From: Prorocentrum cordatum
Taxonomy: Eukaryota; Sar; Dinophyceae; Prorocentrales; Prorocentraceae
Direction: 5' to 3'
DNA: 64,000 nt
Assembly: GCA_963575745.1 (NCBI GenBank)
Contig: CAUYUJ010020159.1
Span: 520,871-584,870 of the forward strand
The translations under genes were made by a program, and so were the position numbers. Numbering within the stretch: the first letter of the stretch is position 1; each line of letters starts with the position of its first letter. A model generated the notes under the pieces. That model saw only the letters and a program-made list of their open reading frames with translations. It was not told the DNA's origin and ran no database searches. Below are positions 20,002-29,414 of the stretch, in pieces.

Positions 20002-20423
20002 CTACTCACCCTCCCATGCAGGGCTGTAGCACAACCGATCGCAGGGAAGTTTGACAGAAGCCCGCCGACGAGGGGGCCGAACGAGGCCTGAGAGTACAGC
20101 AACGTTCAACTGGTGGCCCCTGGGCACGGATGTAAAATTGCGCGCGTCGCGATGGCCCGCAGATGGCATCAATTTAGGCATCCACATCCTCCACCCTAGA
20201 CGTCGCCAGTTTACGGCGGCAGGCGCCCACCCGCCCACCCCGTTCCCCCCTCGCATGCGGATCCCAGGGGGGTGGGAGGTGTCATCAAATCGAACCAGGG
20301 CTCGCCCTGTCTCCGCAGGCCCGCGCTTTGCTTAGAGCCTGGGGGCACTCGGGCACCGCTGTGGCATCACCGCCCTCCATAAGTAGGTGATCTGACGTTG
20401 CGCACCTTATGCGGATGGCATGC

Positions 20424-20428
<5 letters not shown>
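20002..20428. other. No gene recognised
   Basis: Mixed sequence without a supported frame. Confidence 0.4.

Positions 20429-20497
<69 letters not shown>
20429..20497. repeat. (CT)n microsatellite
   Basis: About 34 uninterrupted CT units. Confidence 0.98.
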
Positions 20498-20499
<2 letters not shown>

Positions 20500-21305
20500 C
20501 ATCTCTCTCTCCCTCTCTCTTTCTCTCTCCATCTCTGTTCCCCTCCACCCGTGCCCTCCCCTGCCCCGACCTTCAACGCACCCCCCCTCCGTCGACGGCC
20601 TGTGCGCCGCGGCGTTCTCGGGCGCGTCCTGGCAATCGGGCCCCGTTGCCCCTCGCTACCGCCATGCCTACTGTCCCTACTTAAGGTTCCCAGTGTCAGG
20701 ATGTGCTACTTCGGGCACCCGAGGAGGTATGCAACGTGGCACGACGAGAGTTTGAATTCTGTCCTCTCCAGATTGGCACAGGCCAGTTATTCTAGGGTCA
20801 CGTGCTGGGAGAAAGGCGTGTTCGCGCGCCTCGACTTGCAATTCTATTTGGACCTTGGTTTTTCGAGCTCGCACCCCGCGTGACTCACTGCCAAGTGGTT
20901 CGCGGCGAACCGCCCCAGAGGCGGAGAGGGCTGCGAAGGGAGAGCGGGATGGTGGGGGGAGGGCGGTGCGACAGAGGTGGCGGGGGAAAAGGGGGGGGGC
21001 TGCGAGATGTGGAAGTGCAAGGACGGAGTGGCCCTGGAGGGCCACCATTGCCAGGGCCTCCAAGGACTTCAACAGCAGCCCCCCCTTCCCCTTTCCACCC
21101 GCCTCTATCCTCTCCCACCGCCCTTGCTTGAGAGATTCTGGCGGCCGCGGCCTGGGCAGTGGTCGAGGGGGAGGGGGGCCAAGGGCGTTCGACGGGGACA
21201 GATGGCCCCACCGGCCAAGGTGGACTGAACCGCCCGCACAGTGAGCAGCACGGGTGCGCACGCTGGCCCAACGGCGCGGCGCACGTAAGAGGATGTGACC
21301 AAAGA
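20498..21305. other. No supported gene
   Basis: C/T-rich then mixed. A short plus-strand frame at 20,701-20,883 (MCYFGHPRRYATWHDESLNS) is weakly protein-like, but nothing in the context confirms it. Confidence 0.35.
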
Positions 21306-22060
21306 GGGAATGTGACGTAGGAGAGAAGAGGAGATGAGGAGGCGGAGAAAAAGGAGGAGACTGAGAAAGAGAAGGCGACGGATGAGGAGAAGGATGAGGA
21401 GAGTACTCAAGAATTGAAAGACGAGGAAGAGGAGGAGGAGGAGGAGGAGGAGGAGGAGGAGGGGACGGAGGATAACAGGAGAGAGAACATGAGGATCGAA
21501 GAGAAGGATAAGGAGGAGGAGGAGGAGGAATGGGAGAAGACTGAGAACAGGGAGGGTTGGAACGCTGAGGATCTGAAGCTGGTAAGAGAGATGAGGAGGA
21601 TAAGGTGGAGGAGGGGAGGGGTGGGCGAAAGGGAAAAGGAGGGGGCAGGACGAAGAAGCATAACAACGATGACCCGCGGAAGAGTAAACGCAGAGACGGA
21701 TAACAGGAATACCACGGGGATGATGACATTGAGAAGGAGGATCAGGGGGATCAGGGTACGGAGGATTGGGCTGGATCACGTTGTAGGCCAGTGGCGCTGT
21801 CCCACTGGCGCAAGTGCCGCCTTCGGGCGAACCAGTGCCGTAGTTGGCGCGTTAGGGTCAGGGAGGGAACAAGAGGGAACGCGAGAGGGAGTAGGAGGGA
21901 AGGGGGAGGAGGATGTATGGAATTGGGAGGAGAAGGAGGACCAAGAAGAGGAGAATGAAGAGGGATAGGAGGAGGCGGAGGAGGAGGAGGAGGAGGAGGA
22001 GGAGAAGGCTCGAGGAGGAAACATATGAGGAGGAGGAGGAGGGGGGAAAGGAGAGTGATA
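21306..22060. repeat. (GAG)n-rich purine tract
   Basis: Purine-rich with GAG/GGA runs at 21,425-21,465 and 21,965-22,010. A short non-repetitive island lies at 21,770-21,860. Confidence 0.85.
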
Positions 22061-22529
22061 GGGAGGGACAACATCAGCATGCAGGGGGATGGCCAACGCA
22101 TAGGCACGAGAGGCAAAACGTCCTGCGCGGTCTCGGGCTCCCCATCCGAGCGGAACCTCCCGCGCCATGTGGCAGAACATTGCCCGCCGTGCTGCCGCCC
22201 TTGCTCGTTGCCCCCGTCGTCGTCGTGGTGGCCGTCGTCATGGTCGTCCTCGTGATCGCCGTCGTGCTGCGGCTGTTGCCAGTTGCGCCGCCGCCCCCCC
22301 CCCTGCGCGGCACTGCGTTGCTTGCGCCGCATAGCTTGCCCAACACCGCCCGACCGCTCGCGGCCGACGCGGCCTGGGCGCTCACCGCCCCCCCCCCCCC
22401 CGTTCCTCGTCCTGCCCGCCGCCGTGAGCACGAAGATGCTCGAGTCCACGATGCCTCCCGCCCGCGGGTGGCCTGGGGCATTCCGCGCACGCGGGCCTGC
22501 GCGCGCCACCGCGCGCAGCGTCGCGCAAT
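22061..22529. other. GC-rich low-complexity sequence
   Basis: (GTC)n-like run at 22,210-22,265, C-runs, and a Cys-poor frame on either strand. No supported gene. Confidence 0.4.
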
Positions 22530-22945
22530 CGCAACAGCAGCAGCAACAACAGCAGCAGCAACAACACCAACAACAACACCAAACCACCAACAACTAACAA
22601 CAACTCCAACAAAACGAGCAACGCCAACACCAACAACACAAACACGACAACGCAGACACACACACCAACATCACAAGCAATAACAACAAACACAATAACA
22701 ATAACAACAACACCGCCAACAACAACAGCAACAACAACCACGACAACAACAGCAACATCAACAACAAAAACAACAACACCAACAGCAGCAACAACAACAT
22801 TCATACCAACACGCCAACGCCACCACCATCAACAACAACGCCAACAACACCAACGACGCCATCAACAACACCGCCACCGCCATCAACAGCAACAACAACA
22901 ACAACAGCAACAGCAACAGTGACAACGACAACAACACCAGAGTTC
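22530..22945. repeat. (CAA/CAG/AAC)n triplet tract of about 415 bp
   Basis: Nearly every triplet is CAA, CAG, ACA, AAC, CAC or ACC. Plus-strand frames are poly-Gln, poly-Asn or poly-Thr. Degenerate enough to be old. Confidence 0.95.
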
Positions 22946-22964
22946 ACTGCGAAATTCGAGAACG

Positions 22965-23117
22965 AACTGCATCGAACGCGCCACGTCCTGTACAAATTGC
23001 GGGCGCACCGATGAACACGTGTGCATCCAAGCGGGATTGCGCGTTGCTTGCCGACATTGGCTACATTTATGTATGACATGTGGCCGATATGATGTTGTTG
23101 CTATGTTTGATAATTGA
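22965..23117 (+). CDS. Candidate Cys-rich C-terminal exon
   Basis: Directly after the triplet tract one frame reads CTNCGRTDEHVCIQAG, then CRHWLHLCMTCGRYD, and stops at TGA 23,115-23,117. CxxC ... C ... C ... CxxC plus His could form one or two zinc sites. The frame is in phase with the triplet tract, so a Gln/Asn/Thr-rich protein ending in a zinc-binding tail is possible. It is short and unconfirmed, and a chance occurrence is quite possible. Confidence 0.3.
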   Translation, partial: NCIERATSCTNCGRTDEHVCIQAGLRVACRHWLHLCMTCGRYDVVAMFDN

Positions 23118-23220
23118 AATGCTTGTTTCATGGAACGTACAATACTTATATAATGGGCAAGGCGTCTTGCTTGCTATGATATAGCAAGAGCCATGTGGGA
23201 ACGGATGTATAGCAACTTCG

Positions 23221-24480
23221 AGACCTCTGGGAAGAACAGAGGCCCCATGGGGTGGGGTGCCGGGGCCAGAAGGGGGGCGTCGGTAGGCGTTGGGCGAGAA
23301 ATCGCAGGGTGGGGGGGGCCCAAGAACAGAGGCTCCATGGGGTGGGGATGTCGGGGCCAGGAGGGGGGCGTCGGTAGGTTTGGGGCGAGAAGTCGTAGGG
23401 TGGGGGTGGGGCCCCAAGAACAGAAGCTCCATGGGGCGGGGATGCCGGGGCCAGGAGGCGGGCGTCGGTAGGTTTTGGGCAAGAAATCGCAAGTAAGGGG
23501 TCCCAAGAACAGAGGCTCCATGGGGCGGGGATGCCGGGGCCAGGAGGGGGGCGTCGGTAGGTTATGGGCGAGAAATCGCAGGGTGGGGCGTCCCAAGAAC
23601 AGAGGCTCCTTGGGGTGAGGGTGCCGGGGCCAGGAGGGAGGCGTCGGTAGGTTTTGGGCGAGAAATCGCATGGTGCGGAACAGAAGCTCCATGGAGCGGG
23701 GCTGCCGGAGCCAGGGGGGGGGCGTCGGTCGGTTGTGGGCGAGAAATCGTAGGGTGGGGGGTCCCAAGAACAGAGGCTCCATGGGGTGGGGATGCCGGGG
23801 CCAGGAGGGGGGCGTCGGTAGGTTTTGGGCGAGAACCGTAGGGTGGGGGGTCCCAAGAACAGAGGCTCCATGGGCTGGGGATGCCGGGGCCAGGAAGGGG
23901 GCGTCGGTAGGTTTTGTGGGAGAAATCGCAGGGTGGGGGGTCCCAAGAAAAGAGGCTCCATGGGGCGGGGATGCCGGGGCCAGGAGCGTCGGTAGGTTTT
24001 GGGCGAGAAATCGTAGGGTGGGGGGGTCCCAAGAACAGAGGCTCCATGGGGCGGGGATGCCGGGGCCAGGAGGGGGGCGTCGGTAGGTTTTGGGCGAGAA
24101 ATCGTAGAGCCCCGGGGTCCCAAGAACAGAGGCTCCATGGCGTGGGGATGCCGGGGCCAGGAGGGGGGCGTCGGTAGGTTTTGGGCGAGAAATCGTAGGG
24201 TGGGGGGTCCCAAGAACAGAGGCTCCATGGGGTGGGGATGCCGGGCTTGGGCGAGAAATCGTAGGGTGGGGGGTCCCAAGAACAGAGGCTCCATGGGGCG
24301 GGGATGCCGTGGGACGCCGGGGCGTTGTGGGAGGCGCCATGGGGTGGGGATGCCGGGGCGTGGTGGGGGCGTGGCGGGGGCGTGGTGGGCGGCGTGGTTG
24401 GGGGTATCGGTCGGTTTTGGGCGAGAAGTGGTGGGGTGGGGGAAGGGGGGGCCCAAGAACAGAGGTTCCAAGGGAGGGAG
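23221..24480. repeat. 90-bp minisatellite, about 13 copies
   Basis: Unit contains CCAAGAACAGAGGCTCCATG, GGATGCCGGGGCCAGGAGG and CGTCGGTAGGTTTTGGGCGA. GGCTCCATGG recurs at 23,331, 23,425, 23,513, 23,603, 23,685, 23,775, 23,863, 23,953, 24,040, 24,131, 24,221 and 24,287. Most spacings are 88-91 bp. The right end degenerates. The unit is open in several frames on the minus strand only because the period is a multiple of three. Confidence 0.97.
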
Positions 24481-24709
24481 CCAGGAGGGTGGTATCGGTC
24501 GGTGGCTGCTTGACAGGAGAAGCTCACGATGAATGGCTCTAGCACGCACTCTCCCTCACACGCCTCTGGGGTCGGCGGATGATGATGCTGCTTCATTGTG
24601 TTTGCATTCCTATTAATCTTCTGCTTCTGGTTCTCTTCCCTAGCGATTTTGTCCAAAGCCCCTAGCTCCCCAGCACGCTCTGCCGCGGCTGGAACCCCAC
24701 TGCGCCGCG

Positions 24710-24900
24710 ATGCAGCGTGAAGCCGCCGCCCATGAAGGCGGGGCCCACGGCCGGGGCGACGAGGGCGCGTGCTGGTTCTGGAGCCTGGGCAAGTGCACCA
24801 AGGGAAGGAAGTGCAAGTTCGCGCACATGGGCGCCGTAGTGGCCCCGCTCGGGTGCCCGCGCCCGAAGACGACCGCAAGGCTTATGATGTTCCAACCTAC
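24710..24900 (+). CDS. CCCH zinc-finger exon
   Basis: ATG at 24,710. At 24,770-24,826 the frame reads CWFWSLGKCTKGRKCKFAH, a C-x7-C-x5-C-x3-H zinc finger, the RNA-binding type common in dinoflagellate regulators and also used in the Gag of the LTR element in this window. It is followed by a basic Pro-containing stretch, and then the frame loses protein character near 24,900. It may be a host gene exon or a Gag-derived fragment. Confidence 0.6.
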
Positions 24901-25098
24901 TTTAGCCCTGATCGCCAGGAAGAATTTTCGAGCACCGAGAAAGCACCGAAACTTTGGGGTTTTCACGTGTCGGGCCACGGGAGACACTCGTTCGACACTG
25001 TTTCGACACTTTTTCGACCGTCTTCCGGGTGCTCGAAATTATTTCTGGGATGTGGCTTTTAAGTACGATGGGCGCAACATGATGCAAGGCCCCGCACC

Positions 25099-25330
25099 GT
25101 GGCGAGCTCGCGGCTGTCCTGCAGAAGGGGGCGGCAGACTGGCGACAGCCAGCCGCTCTTGCTCACCGTGGGGAGCCAGCTCGGCCACCTGCGCGACGCC
25201 GCGCCAGCGACGGCGACTCGGGAGCCTCGGGGGGACAGCGAGAGCATCGAGTGGACGCTGGTGCTGAAGAACACGTTCTTGTCCGTCGTGCCGAGGTCGG
25301 CGATTACAAAGGGTGAGCTTACGCTGGGGT
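25099..25330 (+). CDS. Probable second exon of the CCCH protein
   Basis: Reads DSQPLLLTVGSQLGHLRDAA, then ESIEWTLVLKNTFLSVVPRS. The LKNTFLSVV segment resembles a VKNTFI-like motif I recall next to CCCH fingers in dinoflagellate proteins (from memory). The end is unclear. After 25,330 the DNA is GC-rich and overlaps a chance minus-strand frame. Confidence 0.4.
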
Positions 25331-26044
25331 GTGGTTTGCGATCGGCGCCGCTGGGGCTCGGGGGGCACGACACTGTCATCGTCGGGCCTCCTCGGGGCGC
25401 GGCGGAGAGCTCTGTCGGGGTCCCCGCGCGCCGGTTGCAAACCACACTCTTTGCAAACCATACCCTTCGGAGTCGCCGACGAGGGTGAGCAGATCCAGGG
25501 CCCTCCGGCCAGTCCAGTCGGCCCCAGACCTGCGCTTCCAGGCCCACTGAGAGGAGGCGCCGGGTGCGGCGGGGGCGGCAGGGGCGCCCCGCGCACAGAG
25601 CGTGGAGCGGAGCTTCGGCGCACCCCGGGGGGGGCCGGTGGAAGCTGCAAGCGTGCAGGGGTGCGCGGGCTTGCGCTCTCGGGTGGAGGCGCAGGAGGAG
25701 AGGATGATGACAAGGAGGCGGTCGTATGGCCGCAGACCGCTTCTCTTTTTCTCTCTCTCTCTCTCTCTATATCTCTCTCTGTCTCTCTCTGTCTCTCTCT
25801 CTGCATCTTGTGCACGTGCGCTCGAATCCCGCGCAGCGCGGCAGAGCTTGGCGCTTGTGGCAGGCACGGCTCGTGCAGAACGTTCAGTTGGGAGGATGCG
25901 GGGGGGAGGGTGAGCCAGATGATCACCTGGCTTTCCCGGCGTAACGTCGTTCGGGAGCATTGTCGCGTGTGTAATTTGACGAATACCGATCAGTGGATGT
26001 GCTAACCGTGCTTGGCTGCGATGCGTTGCGGTGGGAAAACAAAA
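25331..26044. other. GC-rich sequence with (CT)n
   Basis: Interrupted (CT)n at 25,744-25,802. Long overlapping frames on both strands before it look like GC bias. No supported gene. Confidence 0.4.
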
Positions 26045-26385
26045 ACAAACAACATGATCGACCCACGAACCGGAAAGGTATATAGAAATGTACGGCATAG
26101 CAACGCTTCAAAGACACCTGATTGGGCGACGGGCAAATTCAATGCTGAATGTATTGATCTTGATGTACCGTGCCGAGGGGTGTGCCGTGCTGCACCGTGC
26201 TGAATTGCGATGTGCCATGCCGAGATTGTGCCGTATTGCTTCCCCAGAATTATCTGACAGGGGAACATGCCAGGAGGACGCGCCGCGGAACGTTCCAAGG
26301 GACGCGTCAGGCGACGTGCCAGCGGACGTGCCATGGGGAAGCACCGCGGGACGTGCCAAGGGGACGCGTTACGGAACGTGCTAAG
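26045..26385. repeat. Composite dispersed repeat, copy 1, 5' block
   Basis: Begins AACATGATCGACCCACGAAC and contains GATCTTGATGTACCGTGCCG, CTGTGC repeats, then many GACGTGCCA/GGGACGCG short repeats. The same block occurs at 52,043 and 57,399 in the same orientation. Confidence 0.9.
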
Positions 26386-26725
26386 TGCAAACAAGCGTCT
26401 CGATCGAGACTTCCTCGACACATCCTCATGCTAGACATTAGTCTGGCCGACCTGGACACGTGAAAACAAGCCTCTGGTCCGAGACATCCTCAACAAATCC
26501 TCATGCTAGACATCTGTCTGGGCAACCTGGAGGCGTGAAACCAAGCGTCTCGCTCGAGACATCATCGAGACCTGGGCACGCGAAAACAAGCATTTCACTT
26601 GAGAGATCCTCTGAATTCAGGTCCCCAGGAGAGGACAATCTCTAAGACAAAACAAGCGTTTCGCTCGAGGCATCCTCAACAAATTCTGAAATACAAGCGT
26701 TTCGCTCGAAACATCGTCACCAATA
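26386..26725. repeat. 71-bp minisatellite, copy 1
   Basis: About five units of GTGAAAACAAGCGTCTCG..GAGACATCCTCAACAAATCC..CTAGACATCTGTCTGG. Includes the perfect palindrome GTCTCGATCGAGAC at about 26,396-26,409. Confidence 0.9.
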
Positions 26726-27185
26726 ATTTCGCCGGCCCTTCGCGACCTCGTTATTCATCGCAAAATAATTTCGCCAACCCTACAGCCGTCATAACCGGGG
26801 ATAAACACACAACCAAAACCTTACCGAACTGATTTAGATCTTAAGGTCGACCTGCTCGAACGCACGATCGCGAAGAGCAATCAATGCTCAAGGTACCGAT
26901 CATGATGCACCGTGCCACGGGCTGTGCTGTGCTGTGCCGTGCTGTGCTGAAGTCAAATGTGTCATGCCGCGTTGAAATGTGCCGCGCGCTATTGCATTGT
27001 GGATCAAGCCGTCCTTGGCGTCGGAATTCCGACCGAACTGATTCGGAGCTTAAGCTCTAGCTGCCTGAATGCATAGCTCAGGCTAGTTGCAATCGAAATA
27101 CGCAGAACTCTGGACCAGCTTGAGCTCAAGATCAGATTCAGTTCCGAAGCCCTCGCCCGAAACATCCTCACAATGTGGCCCCGAG
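26726..27185. other. Diverged composite-repeat tail and second 5' block
   Basis: 26,725-26,830 has two diverged AATAATTTCGCC boxes. 26,895-27,080 repeats GATGCACCGTGCC, the CTGTGC run and GACCGAACTGATTCGGAGC in a diverged form. No gene. Confidence 0.6.
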
Positions 27186-27440
27186 AATGGAAGGACCGCG
27201 CTGTTTTTCACGCTGTTCCCGCTCTCGGGCGTTAGGAACCCCTTTGTTTTCACGATTCTCCCGCCCTGGGGCGCTGGGAACCCATGGCATTAGGAACCTA
27301 CGTGTTGTCACGCTTCTCCCGCCCTCGGGCGTTAGGCACCCACGTGTTTTCACGCTTCTCCCCCGCTGGGGCGTTAAGAACCATGTGTTATCACGCTTCT
27401 CCCGCCCTGGGCAATAGGAACCCATGTGTTTTCACGCTTC
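27186..27440. repeat. About 45-bp minisatellite, 5-6 copies
   Basis: Unit contains TTTTCACGCTTCTCCCGCCC and GGGCGTTAGGAACCCA. Confidence 0.9.
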
Positions 27441-27450
27441 TCCCCATCGG

Positions 27451-27725
27451 AGCTTTCCCGGGGCCTCCTGGAGCCTCCTGGGCCTTCCTGGGGCCTCCTG
27501 GAGCCTTCTGGGGCCTCCTGAGGCCTTCTGGGACGTCCTGGGACGTCCTGGAGCCTCCTGGGCCCTCCTGGGCTCTCCTGGGCCTCCTGGGGCCTACTGG
27601 GCCCTCCTTAAGCTTCCTGGGGCCTCCTGGGGCCTCCTGGGACCTCCTGGGGCCTCCTGGAACCTCCTGGGGCCTCCTGGGGCCTCCTGTAACCTCCTGG
27701 GGCCTCCTGGGGCCCCCTGAGACTT
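27451..27725. repeat. (CCTGGGGCCTCCTGG)-type short repeat
   Basis: About 22 copies of a 9-12-base CCTCCTGGGG unit. The open frames rich in Gly, Pro and Trp on both strands come from it. Confidence 0.9.
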
Positions 27726-27735
27726 CTGGGCCCCT

Positions 27736-28265
27736 CGAGAGGGCCAATCTATAGGAACATACGAAAAAAAACATTGACTCGTGCCCCTGGAGAAGGCCAA
27801 TCTATAGGAACATACAAACATCACGGGTTCGTGCCCGTGGAGAGAGCCAATGTATAGGAACATACGTAAAAACAAACGGATTCGTGCCCCTGGAGAGGGC
27901 CAATCTATAGAAACATACGTAATCCCGGAGAACGCAAATCTATAATAATATATGTAAAAACGCACGGAGTCGTGCCCCTGGAGATGGCCAATCTATAGGT
28001 AATGAGAGGCCCATTGATAGGAATATATGTAAAAACACGGGTTCGTGCCCCTGGATAGGGCCAATCTATGGGAACACACGTAATCCTGGAGAGGGCCAAT
28101 CTATGGGAATATATTTAAAAAAACGCACGTAATCGTGCCCCTGGAGAGGGCCAATCTATAGGCAATGAGAGGGCCCATCTATAGGAACATACGTAAAAAC
28201 ACCCAGATGCGTGCCATTGGATGGGGCCAATCTATAGGAACATACGTAATCCGTGCCCCTGACCA
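27736..28265. repeat. About 53-bp minisatellite, 8-10 copies
   Basis: Unit contains GAGAGGGCCAATCTATAGGA, ACATACGTAAAAACA and GATTCGTGCCCCTGG. Several units are shortened. Confidence 0.92.
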
Positions 28266-28299
28266 AAATGTTTCCCGCACCCTGTGATTTATCGATCGC

Positions 28300-28455
28300 G
28301 ATTTCAAAAACAAGCGTTTCGCTAGGGACATCCTCAAACATAATTCCGCCGGCCCACCTCGACCTCGATATTTATCCGGGAATAATTCCGCCGGCCCACC
28401 TCAAGTCAGGTCCGGGGGTAAACAGCTAAAAGAGAACCCTCGGCCTAAGCCCTTT
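28300..28455. repeat. Composite dispersed repeat, 3' block
   Basis: AACAAGCGTTTCGCTAGGGA, then two AATAATTCCGCCGGCCCACC boxes around CTCGATATTTATC, then GGTCCGGGGGTAAACAGCTA and GAGAACCCT. The same block lies at 53,629 and 58,746. Confidence 0.9.
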
Positions 28456-28495
28456 CCGGGAAAAAAGATGCGGGGTGGAGGGGGGGGGGGGGCGG

Positions 28496-28657
28496 GTTTC
28501 TCCGAAGGGCTTAGGCGACCCGTGCTCCTCCTCCCCCTCCTCTTCCTCCTCCTCCTCTTCCTCCTTCTCCTCCTCCTCCTCCTCCTCCTCCTCCTCCTCC
28601 TCCTCCTCCTCCCCCTCCTCCCCCTCCTCGGGTCGCCCACGGCCCCAGGGGAGAAAC
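28496..28657. mobile_element. Terminal-inverted-repeat element with (TCC)n core, copy A
   Basis: Left end GTTTCTCCGAAGGGCTTAGG.. (28,496-28,521) pairs with right end GGGTCGCCCACGGCCCC..GAAAC (28,630-28,657). The inner eight bases GGCGACCC/GGGTCGCC match exactly. The interior is almost only TCC. The same ends occur at 31,667 and 31,997 with a longer core. No coding capacity. Confidence 0.7.
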
Positions 28658-29238
28658 CGTGCAGGGGGGGGGGGGGCCGTTGCCCGCACCCGCGTTGCGA
28701 GGCCGGCGGGACTGCGCGGCGGCCTTCGCGCGCCCACGCCGATGCGCCGGAGGATGGGACGGGGAAGCGTAAGATTCGGGTACGCAGGGACTCGGGTGTG
28801 CCGACGTTTTTTGACGAGCGCGTCCTGGATTTTGACGGTCCAGTTTCGTGGGATGTGTGCAGCGGGAGCCCGCGTCAAGTTTCAGATTGGGTCTCGTCAT
28901 TTTCACGATGGCCCCGACAGGCCAACTCGAGTTCCCCGTGCCTGAGTCTTACGTCTCCCCGAATGGGTGCACCTTTGCGGCCCCCCGAAGGGGGGCAGCA
29001 TACCATGCCCGCCCTCACGTGTCCCTCTCGAGTCGGAGGTTGATAGACCTCCTACCCTGACACGTCGATTAGCGAATTGGCTGTTTTCGGTTCGCGAGAG
29101 GGCGTCGCGGCCGTCATTTTTGCGGGTCCATGTCCGTCGGTTTCGGTCCTAGGCAGTTTTAACTAAACGGGTGCACTTATGTGCCCACCCCAAAAGGGGG
29201 GCAGCATATCTCAAGCAGTGGCAAAGCGTCCCGTCTCG
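28658..29238. other. No supported gene
   Basis: Mixed GC-rich sequence. A short repeat, GGTGCACCTTTGCGGCC..GGGGGGCAGCATA, occurs at 28,968 and in diverged form at 29,169. A plus-strand frame at 28,848-29,060 is weakly protein-like. Confidence 0.35.
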
Positions 29239-29414
29239 CCTATAGGCCCACCAAAGAATGTTCTAAGAACCTTTTGTGATTTGGACGAGAAGCTCTTAGA
29301 ACTATTTTGGCCGAGTCTGTTTTGTTTTAACACATAGGTTTATGTTATGAGACCATTGTTTTTGTCCTTAGAACGCTTCTCGGTTCTAAGAACATTCCAT
29401 GGTAGGCCTATAGG
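29239..29414. mobile_element. Foldback/MITE-like element, 176 bp
   Basis: The left 33 bases (CCTATAGGCCCACCAAAGAA..) and right 33 bases (..TTCCATGGTAGGCCTATAGG) are reverse complements with about 4 mismatches. Pairing continues inward through GAGAAGC and TTAGAAC segments. Noticeably AT-richer than its surroundings. No open frame. Confidence 0.75.

Noticed and set aside
23146-24878. 400-residue-plus minus-strand frames rich in PHGASVLG/PWSLCSWD
   Set aside because: Products of the 90-bp array, whose period is divisible by three.
27391-27774. Collagen-like GGPRRPQE frame
   Set aside because: Translation of the CCTCCTGGGG short repeat.
26045-28455. Possible CRISPR-like regular repeats with spacers
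   Set aside because: The repeats are direct minisatellites with diverging units and no unique spacers, in a eukaryotic context.
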